Of a stretch of 64,000 bases of DNA, positions 9,453 to 18,515 are shown piece by piece (positions within the stretch are counted from its first letter, which is position 1; the number at the start of each line of letters is the position of its first letter). The stretch lies in the NCBI RefSeq assembly GCF_029193885.1, contig NZ_JARFVB010000008.1:83135-147134 (forward strand). The letters run 5' to 3'. The position numbers were made by a program, and so were the translations under genes. The notes beneath the pieces are model-generated. The model was not told the origin of the DNA. It ran no database searches and was given only the letters and a program-made list of their open reading frames with translations. The stretch is from Flagellimonas yonaguniensis (GTDB lineage: Bacteria; Bacteroidota; Bacteroidia; Flavobacteriales; Flavobacteriaceae).

Positions 9453-10403
9453 TCATGGACTATGGGTTTTTAAGGGTTCAACTTGGTTTTCATAAGTGAT
9501 TTTTGATCCGGTGAGCAGTTCCAGACTTTCGATGGTCTCTTCCAAAGTGGGGTCGATGAACTTACCGGTAATGGTCTGTTCGGTCTTCTTTCCGTTTGAA
9601 ATGTTAAGTTTTACATTGAACCATCGTTCAACAATACGTCTTGTTTCTTCTATGGAATGATCGTCCAATTCAATAATGTTGTCCAACCATGAAATATCTT
9701 TGTCCGTACTTTCAGCTATTATTTTGTAATGCCCGGATGATTTATCGTATAACATTTGCTCATCCGGTTTCAGCGTCGCCATGTTGAGGTCTTGTTTGCT
9801 GATTTGAATGGAGCCGGTGGCCAAGCTTATTTTTATATCGGGTGTATCACCGTATGCCTTTATGTTGAAAGATGTTCCCAATACTCGGGTATCCAAGCCA
9901 GAAGTGGTAACCCAAAATGGTCGATCGGGATTATGGGTGACTTCAAAAAAGACTTCGCCGGTCATTTCAACTTTTCTTGTACTACCGGTAAAGAATTCCG
10001 GATATGTAATACTACTACCGGCATTGAGGGTGACCAAGGAACTGTCGGGCAATACAATTTGTCTTCTTTCCCCTAACCGGGATGTCATTGTTATCAGTTC
10101 CGCTTGTTTGGTAGGTAACCAAAACAAAGAAGAAATACCAAGGATCATCAATATGGAAATTACGGCAGCGACCTTAAATGCCAAATGCCTTCTTCTTTTT
10201 TGAACAGTTGCCTTTTGATGGCTCATGGCCTGGGACGATATGTTTTGATATAATTGTTTTTTTGTTTCCTGTTCCAAATTTGAATGAAAAATCTGCTTCC
10301 CGTAGACGCTATAATACTCCTCGAGTTCTTCTTCTTCCTTTGTTGTCAGGTTTTTGTCAAGATATTTGTCAACTAGTTCGTGGAATCGTTCCCGATCGAT
10401 CAT
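9453..10403 (-). CDS. FecR-family anti-sigma factor
   Basis: Inner-membrane anti-sigma factor of about 317 residues when started at MIDRERF. The upstream in-frame extension would run into a terminator hairpin, so this start is preferred. The cytoplasmic N-terminus (1-70) binds sigma. A single membrane helix spans about 74-96 (LAFKVAAVISILMILGISSLFW). The periplasmic FecR domain follows (GERRQIVLPDSSLVTLNAGS, VEMTGEVFFEVTHN, LGTSFNIKAYGD), with a C-terminal STN-like segment (about 255-305). It is the first gene of the fecR-susC-susD transcript, and its likely partner is the ECF sigma at 3405-3935. Confidence 0.92.
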   Translation of the reverse strand: MIDRERFHELVDKYLDKNLTTKEEEELEEYYSVYGKQIFHSNLEQETKKQLYQNISSQAMSHQKATVQKRRRHLAFKVAAVISILMILGISSLFWLPTKQAELITMTSRLGERRQIVLPDSSLVTLNAGSSITYPEFFTGSTRKVEMTGEVFFEVTHNPDRPFWVTTSGLDTRVLGTSFNIKAYGDTPDIKISLATGSIQISKQDLNMATLKPDEQMLYDKSSGHYKIIAESTDKDISWLDNIIELDDHSIEETRRIVERWFNVKLNISNGKKTEQTITGKFIDPTLEETIESLELLTGSKITYENQVEPLKTHSP

Positions 10404-10434
10404 GGTTTTTGTTTTCGGTCTTTGAAATGAAGTC

Positions 10435-10472
10435 AAAAAAAACGGCCTTGCCACGTAATGGGGAAGGCCGTT
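10435..10472 (-). terminator. Intrinsic terminator after the phosphoesterase gene
   Basis: The stem AACGGCCTT (10441-10449) pairs with AAGGCCGTT (10464-10472). On the minus strand it is followed by an eight-T run. It lies about 78 bp after the phosphoesterase stop and 32 bp before the fecR start, so the two genes are probably separate transcription units. Confidence 0.85.
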
Positions 10473-10549
10473 CTGTATCATTGTTAACGTTTATTTTATA
10501 CAACCGTCACCGGCTTAACAATGAGCTAACAAAATAATGGAAAGCCACC

Positions 10550-12001
10550 TTAGGTAACATCAAGGTTTACAGTTTGAACATATATGTTGCCAAAGTTATC
10601 GGTTACTTCCACTGTAATGTGTTTTAGGTTGTTACTCGGTTCAAAAAAGAACATGTGGTCATTGGAGGAAGGTTCTACCCATGGCCGCCGTTCGGGTAGG
10701 AGTTTTCCCAAATGAAGATCGTTGCTCATGGGGTCCGTAGCACGTACTTTATGGATATGGGACTTGCGTTCGCCATTTTCGTACCAACAGATTTTCCAAT
10801 CAGGATTCCAGTTCCAGACATTGAGTGAACAAGAGTTGGGGAATTCGGGATCCATCCCCCTGTTGTAGAATCGGAATTGATGTTCCATTGATTGGCCTAT
10901 GGACTTGTACTGCCATCTAACCTCACTTCCACGCATTTGGTAAACCCCATAACCATTTGGTGTGCCATCACTACAGATGGGGCCACTCCACCAAGCACCA
11001 CAGACAGCTCCATGCACATGTTCAAAGCGATTGCGATCTGGGTAATTGGTGTTTTGGTGAGTGTGTCCCGAAAGGATATGGACGTTGTATGGTGCTAAAA
11101 GTTCATAAAGGTGTTCTTTGTTCTTTACCCCGGAGGCTACGGGGATATGTGTGCACACCACCACGGTTTGCCCTTTTTCAATATAGCTCAGGTCTTGTTC
11201 AAGCCATGACAGTTGATTTTCCGTGATATAGCCAATGTATTCTTTGCCCACACCGGTAAAGAATACATCATCAAGAACCACATAGTGAATTTCACCACGA
11301 TTGAAGGAGTAATAGGTGGGGCCGAACAGTCGGTTGAAGGTTGTTGTGGAAAATTCGTCGCTGCGAGTGCCCAAGTCCATATCGTGGTTGCCCACTACCT
11401 GGAAAAAAGGTATATCTGTTTCCTTGATGGCTTGGTTATAGTCTTTGAAAAGGTCCAACTGATCAAAGATCAAGTCTCCGCACCCTACACCAAAGGTGTT
11501 AGGGTCGTTTAGTTCTTTTATGGTCTTGATTATATCCGGTGTGGATGTTTCCAATAATTGTCCCGCTTCGTATTCATTTTGGATTTGTGGGTCTGCCAAC
11601 AGTAAAAGGTTATGATCATTATCACTGACCTCCACGGGTCTTAATCGAAACAAAACTTCATTTTTTTCTTTGTGTGGATCGATGGGGTAAAAGAAGGATA
11701 CGGAACCATTGGGCAATTGGTCCATTCTGTAACCTGAGGGTATGCTCATAAAAACAAAAGGCTGATCGGAGGTACTCCAAAAGTCGAAGTGTCCATTTTT
11801 GTCCGTAATAGCAGTGGTATTGCCGTCTGATACAACTATTTTGGTTATGCCTTTATTCTTTTCCGTCACTCTTCCCTTGATTCTAATGGGTTTTTTCCGC
11901 CCATTTATGTTCGTCAAACTTAGTACGGGGGATACACCAAGAAGCGATAAGGCTCCGGTAGTCCATCCTATCTTTTTAACAAATGTTCTTCTGTTTTCCA
12001 T
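10550..12001 (-). CDS. Secreted calcineurin-like metallophosphoesterase
   Basis: The protein has 483 residues. A Tat-type N-terminus (MENRRTFVKKIGWTTGA) suggests export of a folded metalloenzyme; the twin-arginine motif is RRTFVKK. Residues about 38-115 resemble a carboxypeptidase-regulatory beta domain. The metallophosphoesterase core has all five blocks: LADPQIQ, GCGDLIFD, VVGNHDMD, CTHIP and LSGHTHQN. The C-terminal 150 residues match the extra domain seen in this phosphoesterase subgroup. The expected reaction is hydrolysis of phosphomono- or diesters with a two-metal centre. It sits upstream of fecR-susC-susD but is separated by a terminator, so a link to that transporter is only suggested by proximity. 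Confidence 0.88.
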   Translation of the reverse strand: MENRRTFVKKIGWTTGALSLLGVSPVLSLTNINGRKKPIRIKGRVTEKNKGITKIVVSDGNTTAITDKNGHFDFWSTSDQPFVFMSIPSGYRMDQLPNGSVSFFYPIDPHKEKNEVLFRLRPVEVSDNDHNLLLLADPQIQNEYEAGQLLETSTPDIIKTIKELNDPNTFGVGCGDLIFDQLDLFKDYNQAIKETDIPFFQVVGNHDMDLGTRSDEFSTTTFNRLFGPTYYSFNRGEIHYVVLDDVFFTGVGKEYIGYITENQLSWLEQDLSYIEKGQTVVVCTHIPVASGVKNKEHLYELLAPYNVHILSGHTHQNTNYPDRNRFEHVHGAVCGAWWSGPICSDGTPNGYGVYQMRGSEVRWQYKSIGQSMEHQFRFYNRGMDPEFPNSCSLNVWNWNPDWKICWYENGERKSHIHKVRATDPMSNDLHLGKLLPERRPWVEPSSNDHMFFFEPSNNLKHITVEVTDNFGNIYVQTVNLDVT

Positions 12002-12337
12002 TCGATGCTAAAAGGTTTGTTTAATGGTTGTCAAAAAAAAAGAGGTTAACACGTAGTCGATTTTTGATTATTTGTCATGTTTCTGTGAAACATTGTGTCA
12101 AAATTTTTCTGAAGACGAATGGAAAAATGTTTGGAAGGATTTACTTTCCAAAGTAGCTTTACATTGAACAGAACTCAAAGAGTTAAGCTTGCCCGATTTA
12201 AAACTATTTGATTTAACTAAAAGAGGTTAAAAAAGCTGCAAATCAATATTTACAGCTTTTTTTAATAATACCATTTCTGCGTAGAGAGCACTGGAACTTC
12301 AATCCTAAAAATGACTTTTCAATACATAAAGAACATG
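12002..12337. other. Intergenic region between the phosphoesterase and protease loci
   Basis: A 336-bp non-coding gap. It holds the hairpin terminator at 12229-12262 and two copies of the 11-mer AAAGAGGTTAA, at about 12039 and 12219. The left half should contain the promoter of the phosphoesterase gene, but no clear consensus was found. Confidence 0.5.
12229..12262 (-). terminator. Terminator of the peptidase SusC/D locus
   Basis: The perfect 10-bp stem AAAAAAGCTG (12229-12238) pairs with CAGCTTTTTT (12253-12262) across a 14-nt loop. It can work on either strand. It lies 76 bp after the stop of the last protease gene and closes the large minus-strand locus. Confidence 0.85.
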
Positions 12338-14797
12338 TTATTTTTTGATAAAAGTCGATTTGTATGTTGTATCGATAGTCTGTATTCTAGTATAATAAAT
12401 TCCTGCGCTCAATGATGAAACATCAATGCCCAAAGAATTACGACCAGAGATAAGACTGGACTTTTGACGCTTCACGATACTTCCGGAATTATTGTAAATT
12501 ACGATTTCACTTTCCTGTTCAATATCGGAATTTATCTCATAAGTGATTTTGTTTCGAGTAGGGTTCGGGTATTGCATCATGGATATTGGGACGTCTTCAT
12601 TGTCAGGCAGTTCCAATAGAGAGGCGCTATCAATGGTTAGTGCCCCTTTACTGGCAATTTGGTTAAAATCCTCGAACATCCAGTTGGGTTGGTTGGGGGA
12701 GCTTCGCAATGTTACGGTATTGAAGTTCCCTGCATCATCTGTTAAGTCAGTCCCAGTACCTTCATCCATGGCAAGCAATATTCTGGTGTTTGCATCAGCC
12801 ACATAGGTTTCTAAAATGTCCGGTGTGAAATTGGTGTTGAAAAGTTCAATATCGGAAATCCTTATTTTGTCTATTTTCCCATCAATATACCGTTCGTAGC
12901 CATTCCAATATCGGGCTCCAATGTTCAAGGCGTTTGTTGATGCGGTCAGTGCAAAGTCCGAATCGTTCGAGGTATCGGTCAGCTGCCCGTTCAAGTACAG
13001 TTTGGTCGTGTTGTTATTTCTGGTAACGGCTACATGGACCCATTCATCAAAAGAGAGGTTGACAGAAGAGGCATCGGACTGTACACTGGCAATGATATTG
13101 CCCGAAGTATCCCTTGCTGCAAATTTAATGGCATAATCCCCATTGGTGTCATCTATTAAGAAGAGGGAGAAGACCGTTTTTCTATCCATGATCACAGGAT
13201 ATGTATTACTGGTCTTGCTATCTATTTTTATCCAAGTTTCAATGGTATAAGTGCTGGAAATATCAAAGTCGTTGTTGGAGTTGTCATAGACGAAAAAGGA
13301 ATCATTTCCATCAAAATCGAGAAAAGTGATATCATAAGGGATCTTGACATCTTTGGTTACGGAATAACTGTTCAAATAATAATTTCCATCGGATTTTGCC
13401 CTTACCCTGTATGTGTATGTCCCACCAGAACTTACGGTCCTGGTATATGAGGTGGAATTGATATTGTCGTTCAATGTGGTAAAGCTTCCTCCGTTCACAC
13501 TTTCTTGAAGCTCAAAAGCATCCCAATTTAATTGATCACTGGTTTTCCAGTTCAGGGTAAAGGTTTTTTGGCCTGATGACGTCGTCTCTGTGAACACTGG
13601 GTCTGGAAGAAGATCAAAGACAGCTCCCGTAACGCTGGTGTAGCCTCCTGCATTGAAGGAATTCTGTAGCCTGTACCAAGCATTGTTGGTGCCCCACCAG
13701 CCCATGTTCAAATGGTAATAATATTCGCTTTCAGGATCTCCTTCATTATATCTGTATCCATCACATACCGGCGCATGCCCAGCTCCGTTGGTGGCATATA
13801 TGGCCAAAGGCACGGGATGTTCGTTTTCGATGTTTTCCCTCAATCTGTCCCAGAAACTAGTCCAACTGGGGGTTTGATAATGCCCGGAAAACCTAAAATA
13901 GGAATCAGCTGCATCCGGAATCCGGTCGATATGGCTTGTGGATCCACTCGCTTCATAATCCATGTCCAACGCGGTGGCGGCATGGAACGAGATATACCCC
14001 ATTGCCTTTTGCTGGGTCAGGGAAGAGGATTGGTACATGTATTCGTCCAACATGTTTGCATAATCATATTGGGCATTGCCAAAATTTGCTGTCCAACTGG
14101 TTTGGGAACTTCCTTGATCATCATAGTTGGTGTGGGAACCCACTCCTGTCTCTGGCCATTCGTAATAGTGGAGGATCATGCTGAGGGAAGTGGCCACACA
14201 ACCGGGGGAGTAGTGGTTGGGTGTATAGTAATTGCCAACATAAACAGACAAACTGTCCTGATCGTAACAATTGACACCTCCCCAAACGCTGGATAGGATT
14301 TTTCCATGTTGAACAAGGCTCGAAGTGGTAACACTATAGGTGTTTAGGGATTTGTTTGCGTCTTTTTTTGTTGTTAATCGTTCCCAAGCCAGCCGGTTTT
14401 TGAGCTTTTCTTCACTAAGTTCCTTATTTGATTTTTGTTTCATGGACATCATACTTTTTTCCATGTCCCCTTTTATTAAACTGAGTAGTGTGTTATCAGG
14501 TGAATCTTGAAAGTGAAAATTGGACTCATCTGAAAAAGAAATGATGGGATAGAGATTTTTGGAAGGGGCAAAAACAATGAATCCTTTGGGTTTCAAGTTT
14601 ACGACATAAGCAAGAAGGGCATTGTTGTTACCACGGAGTTCCCGTATTTCTTTCGGTTGTAGATTCGCTTTTTTGTTCAATTGTTGGATTTCAATGAAGC
14701 CATTGGTGTATTCAAACAGTTCATTTTCGCTGATCTGTGACCGTGCACATAAGGGAACAATAAAGGTAAGGGCAAGAAAAAATAGTTTAGCTTTCAT
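12338..14797 (-). CDS. Secreted C10 (streptopain-like) cysteine protease with LamG and T9SS tail
   Basis: The protein has 819 residues: signal peptide (1-20), an inhibitory propeptide of the streptopain type (about 21-165), and a C10 catalytic domain with Cys200 in SPGCVATSLSMILHYYEWP and His341 in GHAPVCDGYRY. An FN3-like segment (about 390-480) follows, then a LamG/concanavalin-like domain (about 495-670; YTIETWIKI, FDEWVHVAVTRN). The C-terminal type IX sorting domain begins MMQYPNPTRNKITYEI and ends TTYKSTFIKK. Endopeptidase secreted by T9SS to the surface or medium. It is the last gene of the locus, and a paralogue lies two genes upstream. The catalytic dyad is intact, so the protease is probably active. 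Confidence 0.92.
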   Translation of the reverse strand: MKAKLFFLALTFIVPLCARSQISENELFEYTNGFIEIQQLNKKANLQPKEIRELRGNNNALLAYVVNLKPKGFIVFAPSKNLYPIISFSDESNFHFQDSPDNTLLSLIKGDMEKSMMSMKQKSNKELSEEKLKNRLAWERLTTKKDANKSLNTYSVTTSSLVQHGKILSSVWGGVNCYDQDSLSVYVGNYYTPNHYSPGCVATSLSMILHYYEWPETGVGSHTNYDDQGSSQTSWTANFGNAQYDYANMLDEYMYQSSSLTQQKAMGYISFHAATALDMDYEASGSTSHIDRIPDAADSYFRFSGHYQTPSWTSFWDRLRENIENEHPVPLAIYATNGAGHAPVCDGYRYNEGDPESEYYYHLNMGWWGTNNAWYRLQNSFNAGGYTSVTGAVFDLLPDPVFTETTSSGQKTFTLNWKTSDQLNWDAFELQESVNGGSFTTLNDNINSTSYTRTVSSGGTYTYRVRAKSDGNYYLNSYSVTKDVKIPYDITFLDFDGNDSFFVYDNSNNDFDISSTYTIETWIKIDSKTSNTYPVIMDRKTVFSLFLIDDTNGDYAIKFAARDTSGNIIASVQSDASSVNLSFDEWVHVAVTRNNNTTKLYLNGQLTDTSNDSDFALTASTNALNIGARYWNGYERYIDGKIDKIRISDIELFNTNFTPDILETYVADANTRILLAMDEGTGTDLTDDAGNFNTVTLRSSPNQPNWMFEDFNQIASKGALTIDSASLLELPDNEDVPISMMQYPNPTRNKITYEINSDIEQESEIVIYNNSGSIVKRQKSSLISGRNSLGIDVSSLSAGIYYTRIQTIDTTYKSTFIKK

Positions 14798-14860
14798 ACT
14801 ATGTAAGGGATTGGTTATTTAACTTGTATTCAGGAGTACCATGGCACATTCTTTTGGGTT

Positions 14861-15571
14861 TTAGTTCACTTTAAATTGGAAGATTTCGGAATGGGAAGTA
14901 TTGTTTTCGGTATCGCGGCTTACAATTTTCCAATAGTAAACTGTGCCATTGCCAGGAGAAATGGAAACATTCAGTGAACTCTCGGTAACGGTATTTTCAA
15001 GATGGGAAGGAGGGGTCACGGTATCAAAATAAACATCAAACTCCATCAGATCATCATCTGGGTCATTTCCATTCCAAGACAGTGTCAACAAGTTGGATGA
15101 AGTGTTTATATTGGCCCCGGTTTTGGGATTGACGGCCTCGGCCGGAAAAGGAGCATACGTTTCTGTTCCTTCCCCTGCATTATAAAATTTCCAAATGGGA
15201 CTCAAGGCTGTTTCGGATACCCCTTCGGCTTTTGACTCTACCTGCCAGGAATAGGGGGTGTTCCTTTGGAGTTTTGCAGTAATGGAAACACCATTGGTGT
15301 TCAATGTTTGTGTTTGTCCGGCCATCAAATTTTCAATGTGGACGGTATAGCTGTCCGTATGGGCAGAAGAATTCCATTCAAATGTGACCTCACTTTCCGA
15401 TTCAGAAAGGATGTTGCCCTCAAGGCAGACTTCATTCTCGTACGGAAATACCAAGGTAGCAGCTTCAGGGTTTTCTATGACTGGATCAGGAACCTCACTT
15501 TCTCCCTCCCCACCGCTACAGGAAACCAATAAGATAAAAAGGCCAATTAGTAATGTTTGGTGTTTGAGCAT
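14861..15571 (-). CDS. Surface lipoprotein with fibronectin type III-like repeats
   Basis: The protein has 236 residues with a lipoprotein signal (LLIGLFILLVSC; lipobox LVSC, followed by an acidic SGGEGESE stretch). Two FN3-like beta sandwiches follow. The first, at about 35-130, includes EVTFEWNSSAHTDSYTVHIE and TPYSWQVESK. The second, at about 140-235, includes LLTLSWNGNDPDDDLMEFDV and GTVYYWKIVSRD. The gene lies between the two C10 protease genes, 5 bp after one and 63 bp before the other, so it is co-transcribed with them. A substrate- or protease-docking role on the cell surface is an inference. No enzyme motif is visible. Confidence 0.75.
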   Translation of the reverse strand: MLKHQTLLIGLFILLVSCSGGEGESEVPDPVIENPEAATLVFPYENEVCLEGNILSESESEVTFEWNSSAHTDSYTVHIENLMAGQTQTLNTNGVSITAKLQRNTPYSWQVESKAEGVSETALSPIWKFYNAGEGTETYAPFPAEAVNPKTGANINTSSNLLTLSWNGNDPDDDLMEFDVYFDTVTPPSHLENTVTESSLNVSISPGNGTVYYWKIVSRDTENNTSHSEIFQFKVN

Positions 15572-15576
15572 TGTAA

Positions 15577-18429
15577 TCAGTTTTTAATGAACTTATGGCT
15601 GTAAGACTTATTTTTTGCCTTGATGTAAAGGATATAGGTTCCTTTGGCCAAAACGTTTACATCGATATCTACTTGGCCATTTACCGGCTTGGCACTTTTA
15701 TACAATACTTGGCTTCCCGAGTAAGAGAGTATACTGATCTCCAGTTGTTCAATTAAAAGATCGTCCATTACTAAATGAATCATACCGTCCACAACAGGAT
15801 TGGGATAGACAAGAATATCTCCTCCGATATTGATAACTTCGGAATATTCCCCTTGGCAGTTTTTATCTGTGGAAACTTTTAATGCGTTTGCCCCTTTTGT
15901 CAAAGGTAAATTGATGGAACTACGGCTTGTTGTGTACAAAGTACCATTCAATTGGATGTAATAGATGTTTCCACCGGACAGGGCCAAATTCACTTCCTTT
16001 TGCTGCAATCCTGTTTTTGCCTGTACATTCAGTGGCTCAGGTTCAGAAATTGTAATATCAAAACATTGGGCATAGGAAGGAAACTCTATTGGGCTAATAC
16101 ATATTTGATAGTCTCCTGAAGTCAAATCCCCAAAAGAAATTTCATTGGAAAAAACATCTGTTTCGTTCATTCCATTCCCTGTCAAGGAGACTTCGTAATC
16201 AAGAACTTCCAATGCCGAAATGCTGATGGAGCCATTGGCCGATCCTACGCAGGATGCTCCTGTTGTCCTAATGCTGAAATTATTGGCTGGCAAGTGAAAG
16301 AGATCACAGCCATTGATATCCACAGTGCTTCCCTCTGGAGTGTCAGGACATTGGTCAAGGTCATCGGGAACACCATCACCATCCATGTCCCCTGGAGGAG
16401 TGGCAAAAGTTTCAAAATTCCATTCTGCTTGCCCTGGTTCATTTTTAACGATAACACTCAGGGTATGGGCCTCATCCTTTAAGCGTACTTTGTGGACATC
16501 TTGAAAGGGGAAGTATGCCAAAGTCTGATCATCCACTCCTAGAGGAGTATACATATTCGGGATAAAACCATTCTGATATCTTCCTGTTGTCGAAATACGG
16601 AGTTGGTCCATATCCCCAATTAGCCATGAGGAATAACCGCCATGATATTTTTCGGCTATGTTAAGGGCGTTGTTGGATACATTGAGCTCAAAATCTCCTC
16701 CTTGATGTGCATCGGCCAAAACTCCATTGACGAACAACCGGGTAACGTTACCGGAATTGGACACTGCTATGTGTGCCCATGCATCAAAAGGAATGGTAAC
16801 GCCTTGTGTGGAGGAGGAAAGTTCATTGCTGCCGGAATAGGATTTGAACCTTACGGCATAATCCAAGGCTGATACATCTACTACATCAAGTGAAAATACA
16901 TCTTCTTGGTCCAAGATGACATTGCCCTCTACGTTGTTTTCCTTTAACCTTATCCAGGCTTCAAACGTATAATCGTTTGAAAAGTCGAGGTTGTTTTCGG
17001 GTGTTTGCCTCGCATAGGCATACTGGTCCCCTCCAAAAGAAACATATCCATTATAATTTTCATCTATGGAATGCACCATGATTTCTGACCAAGAATCATC
17101 ATAATATTGTCCGTTCACTCTTGCTTTTACCCTGAATTGATAAACCTTGCCCAAGAGGTTGGTAATGGAGAAAGATGTAGTGCCGATATCTGTGGCGATC
17201 TCTTCCCATGCACCATTGTCTACCTTTTGTTCCAAGGTAAAGGCGTCCCATTGAAGCCTTGGGCTTACCTCCCAATTTATGGTCAATTCATTTCCACCCC
17301 CAGTTTCCTCCACTTGGGTTATCTCGGGATTGGGAAGTAAATCAAAGACGGCACCTGTGATGGTGTTGTAGCCAGGTGATTCTGAGGTCCATCCTTGAAT
17401 GTTGTACCATCCATTAATATTGTTATCGTTGTACCATCCCCAATTCAGGTGGTAAAACGGTACTCCATCCACTTCCTGATATCCATTGACCACAAAAACA
17501 TGGCCGTCACCTGTGCGACTGGCATCAACGGCCACTGGAACCGGTCTGCCCAACTGAATGTTTTCATATAAAAGTGTCCAGAATTCGGGCCAGTCCACAT
17601 CTTGGTAATTTCCGGAAAATCGAAAGAAATTGTTGTAAACAAAAGGGGTGTTCGTAATATTCGAGGTGGAGCCCGATGGTTCGTAGTCCATCTGAAGGGC
17701 GACCCCGGTATGATACATTAAGGTTCCCACAGCTTTTTGCTCTATATCCGTTGATGGTTTGCCCATGTATTCATCCAGCATGTTGTCCCAATCATACGTG
17801 GTTCCATCAAAAAAAGCTGAATGTCTTCTCAGTTCTCCATTGTAGTTGTCGGAATAGGTATTGTTTCCGACTCCCGTTTTAGGCCATTCGTAATGGTGGA
17901 GTATTTGTCCCATGGATATGGCCACACATCCGGGAGAAGCATGGTCCGGTGTATAATAATTGGAGGGGTACACCGTGTTTCCCATATCATCGACGCAATT
18001 GACCCCGCCCCATACATCGGTAAGGAATGGTGACATGTCTTTGTTTGTGAGTCCTGTTTTGGAAGAAAGAGGGCTGTTTTTTTGCGACTGTATTGAGGTT
18101 TTTCCAACAGTACCGCTTATTGTCCATGGAATTGGAACTTTGTCCTTTAATAGATATTCGCCTTTTTCAGAAAAAGCGGTAATACGATTTTGATTTTTGG
18201 ATGATTCCACGAAAACAAACCCTGCATCTTTAAAGTTGAAAATAAAGGTCTGTGTTCTTTCATTCTCATTTAGGATGTAATAATTTTTAATGTGCTGCTC
18301 GGTTCCGCTCAACCTTGAAAAAAAAGCCAATGCAGTTTTTTGTGCATTGCTTTCCGTTTGGGAAAAAAGTGAAGTCGCCGTAAAGAGAAACAGCAATGCA
18401 AGGGAAAAAAAATTGCTTTTGTTTTTCAT
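15577..18429 (-). CDS. Secreted C10 (streptopain-like) cysteine protease, multidomain, T9SS-exported
   Basis: About 950 residues from the start MKNKSNFFSL, chosen because it gives a proper signal peptide (cleavage near SLFSQ) and lies after a leader hairpin. The propeptide (about 25-135) precedes the C10 domain with Cys168 in SPGCVAISMGQILHHYEWP and His310 in GDGHVFVVNGY. An FN3-like part and a LamG domain (about 455-630; YTFEAWIRL, FDAWAHIAVSN) follow. Next comes a calcium-binding thrombospondin type 3 motif (DMDGDGVPDDLDQCPD), an SprB-like beta region, and a C-terminal T9SS sorting domain (VYPNPVVDGMIHLVM ... YSHKFIKN). It shares its architecture with the protease at 12338-14797. Confidence 0.92.
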   Translation of the reverse strand: MKNKSNFFSLALLFLFTATSLFSQTESNAQKTALAFFSRLSGTEQHIKNYYILNENERTQTFIFNFKDAGFVFVESSKNQNRITAFSEKGEYLLKDKVPIPWTISGTVGKTSIQSQKNSPLSSKTGLTNKDMSPFLTDVWGGVNCVDDMGNTVYPSNYYTPDHASPGCVAISMGQILHHYEWPKTGVGNNTYSDNYNGELRRHSAFFDGTTYDWDNMLDEYMGKPSTDIEQKAVGTLMYHTGVALQMDYEPSGSTSNITNTPFVYNNFFRFSGNYQDVDWPEFWTLLYENIQLGRPVPVAVDASRTGDGHVFVVNGYQEVDGVPFYHLNWGWYNDNNINGWYNIQGWTSESPGYNTITGAVFDLLPNPEITQVEETGGGNELTINWEVSPRLQWDAFTLEQKVDNGAWEEIATDIGTTSFSITNLLGKVYQFRVKARVNGQYYDDSWSEIMVHSIDENYNGYVSFGGDQYAYARQTPENNLDFSNDYTFEAWIRLKENNVEGNVILDQEDVFSLDVVDVSALDYAVRFKSYSGSNELSSSTQGVTIPFDAWAHIAVSNSGNVTRLFVNGVLADAHQGGDFELNVSNNALNIAEKYHGGYSSWLIGDMDQLRISTTGRYQNGFIPNMYTPLGVDDQTLAYFPFQDVHKVRLKDEAHTLSVIVKNEPGQAEWNFETFATPPGDMDGDGVPDDLDQCPDTPEGSTVDINGCDLFHLPANNFSIRTTGASCVGSANGSISISALEVLDYEVSLTGNGMNETDVFSNEISFGDLTSGDYQICISPIEFPSYAQCFDITISEPEPLNVQAKTGLQQKEVNLALSGGNIYYIQLNGTLYTTSRSSINLPLTKGANALKVSTDKNCQGEYSEVINIGGDILVYPNPVVDGMIHLVMDDLLIEQLEISILSYSGSQVLYKSAKPVNGQVDIDVNVLAKGTYILYIKAKNKSYSHKFIKN

Positions 18430-18441
18430 GAATCGTTTTTT

Positions 18442-18491
18442 TAGCTTGAATCGGGCAACTTTAAAGGAAAGCTGCCCGAAACAGCAAGCTA
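18442..18491 (-). promoter_or_regulatory. Nested leader hairpin before the C10 protease
   Basis: Two nested perfect stems lie just before the start at 18429. The outer stem is TAGCTTG (18442-18448) with CAAGCTA (18485-18491). The inner stem is CGGGCA (18452-18457) with TGCCCG (18473-18478). On the coding strand a run of A rather than T follows, so it is not a standard terminator. It may tune translation or mRNA stability between the lipoprotein and protease genes. Confidence 0.4.
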
Positions 18492-18515
18492 ATATTGAGA
18501 ACAACTGAATAATTT

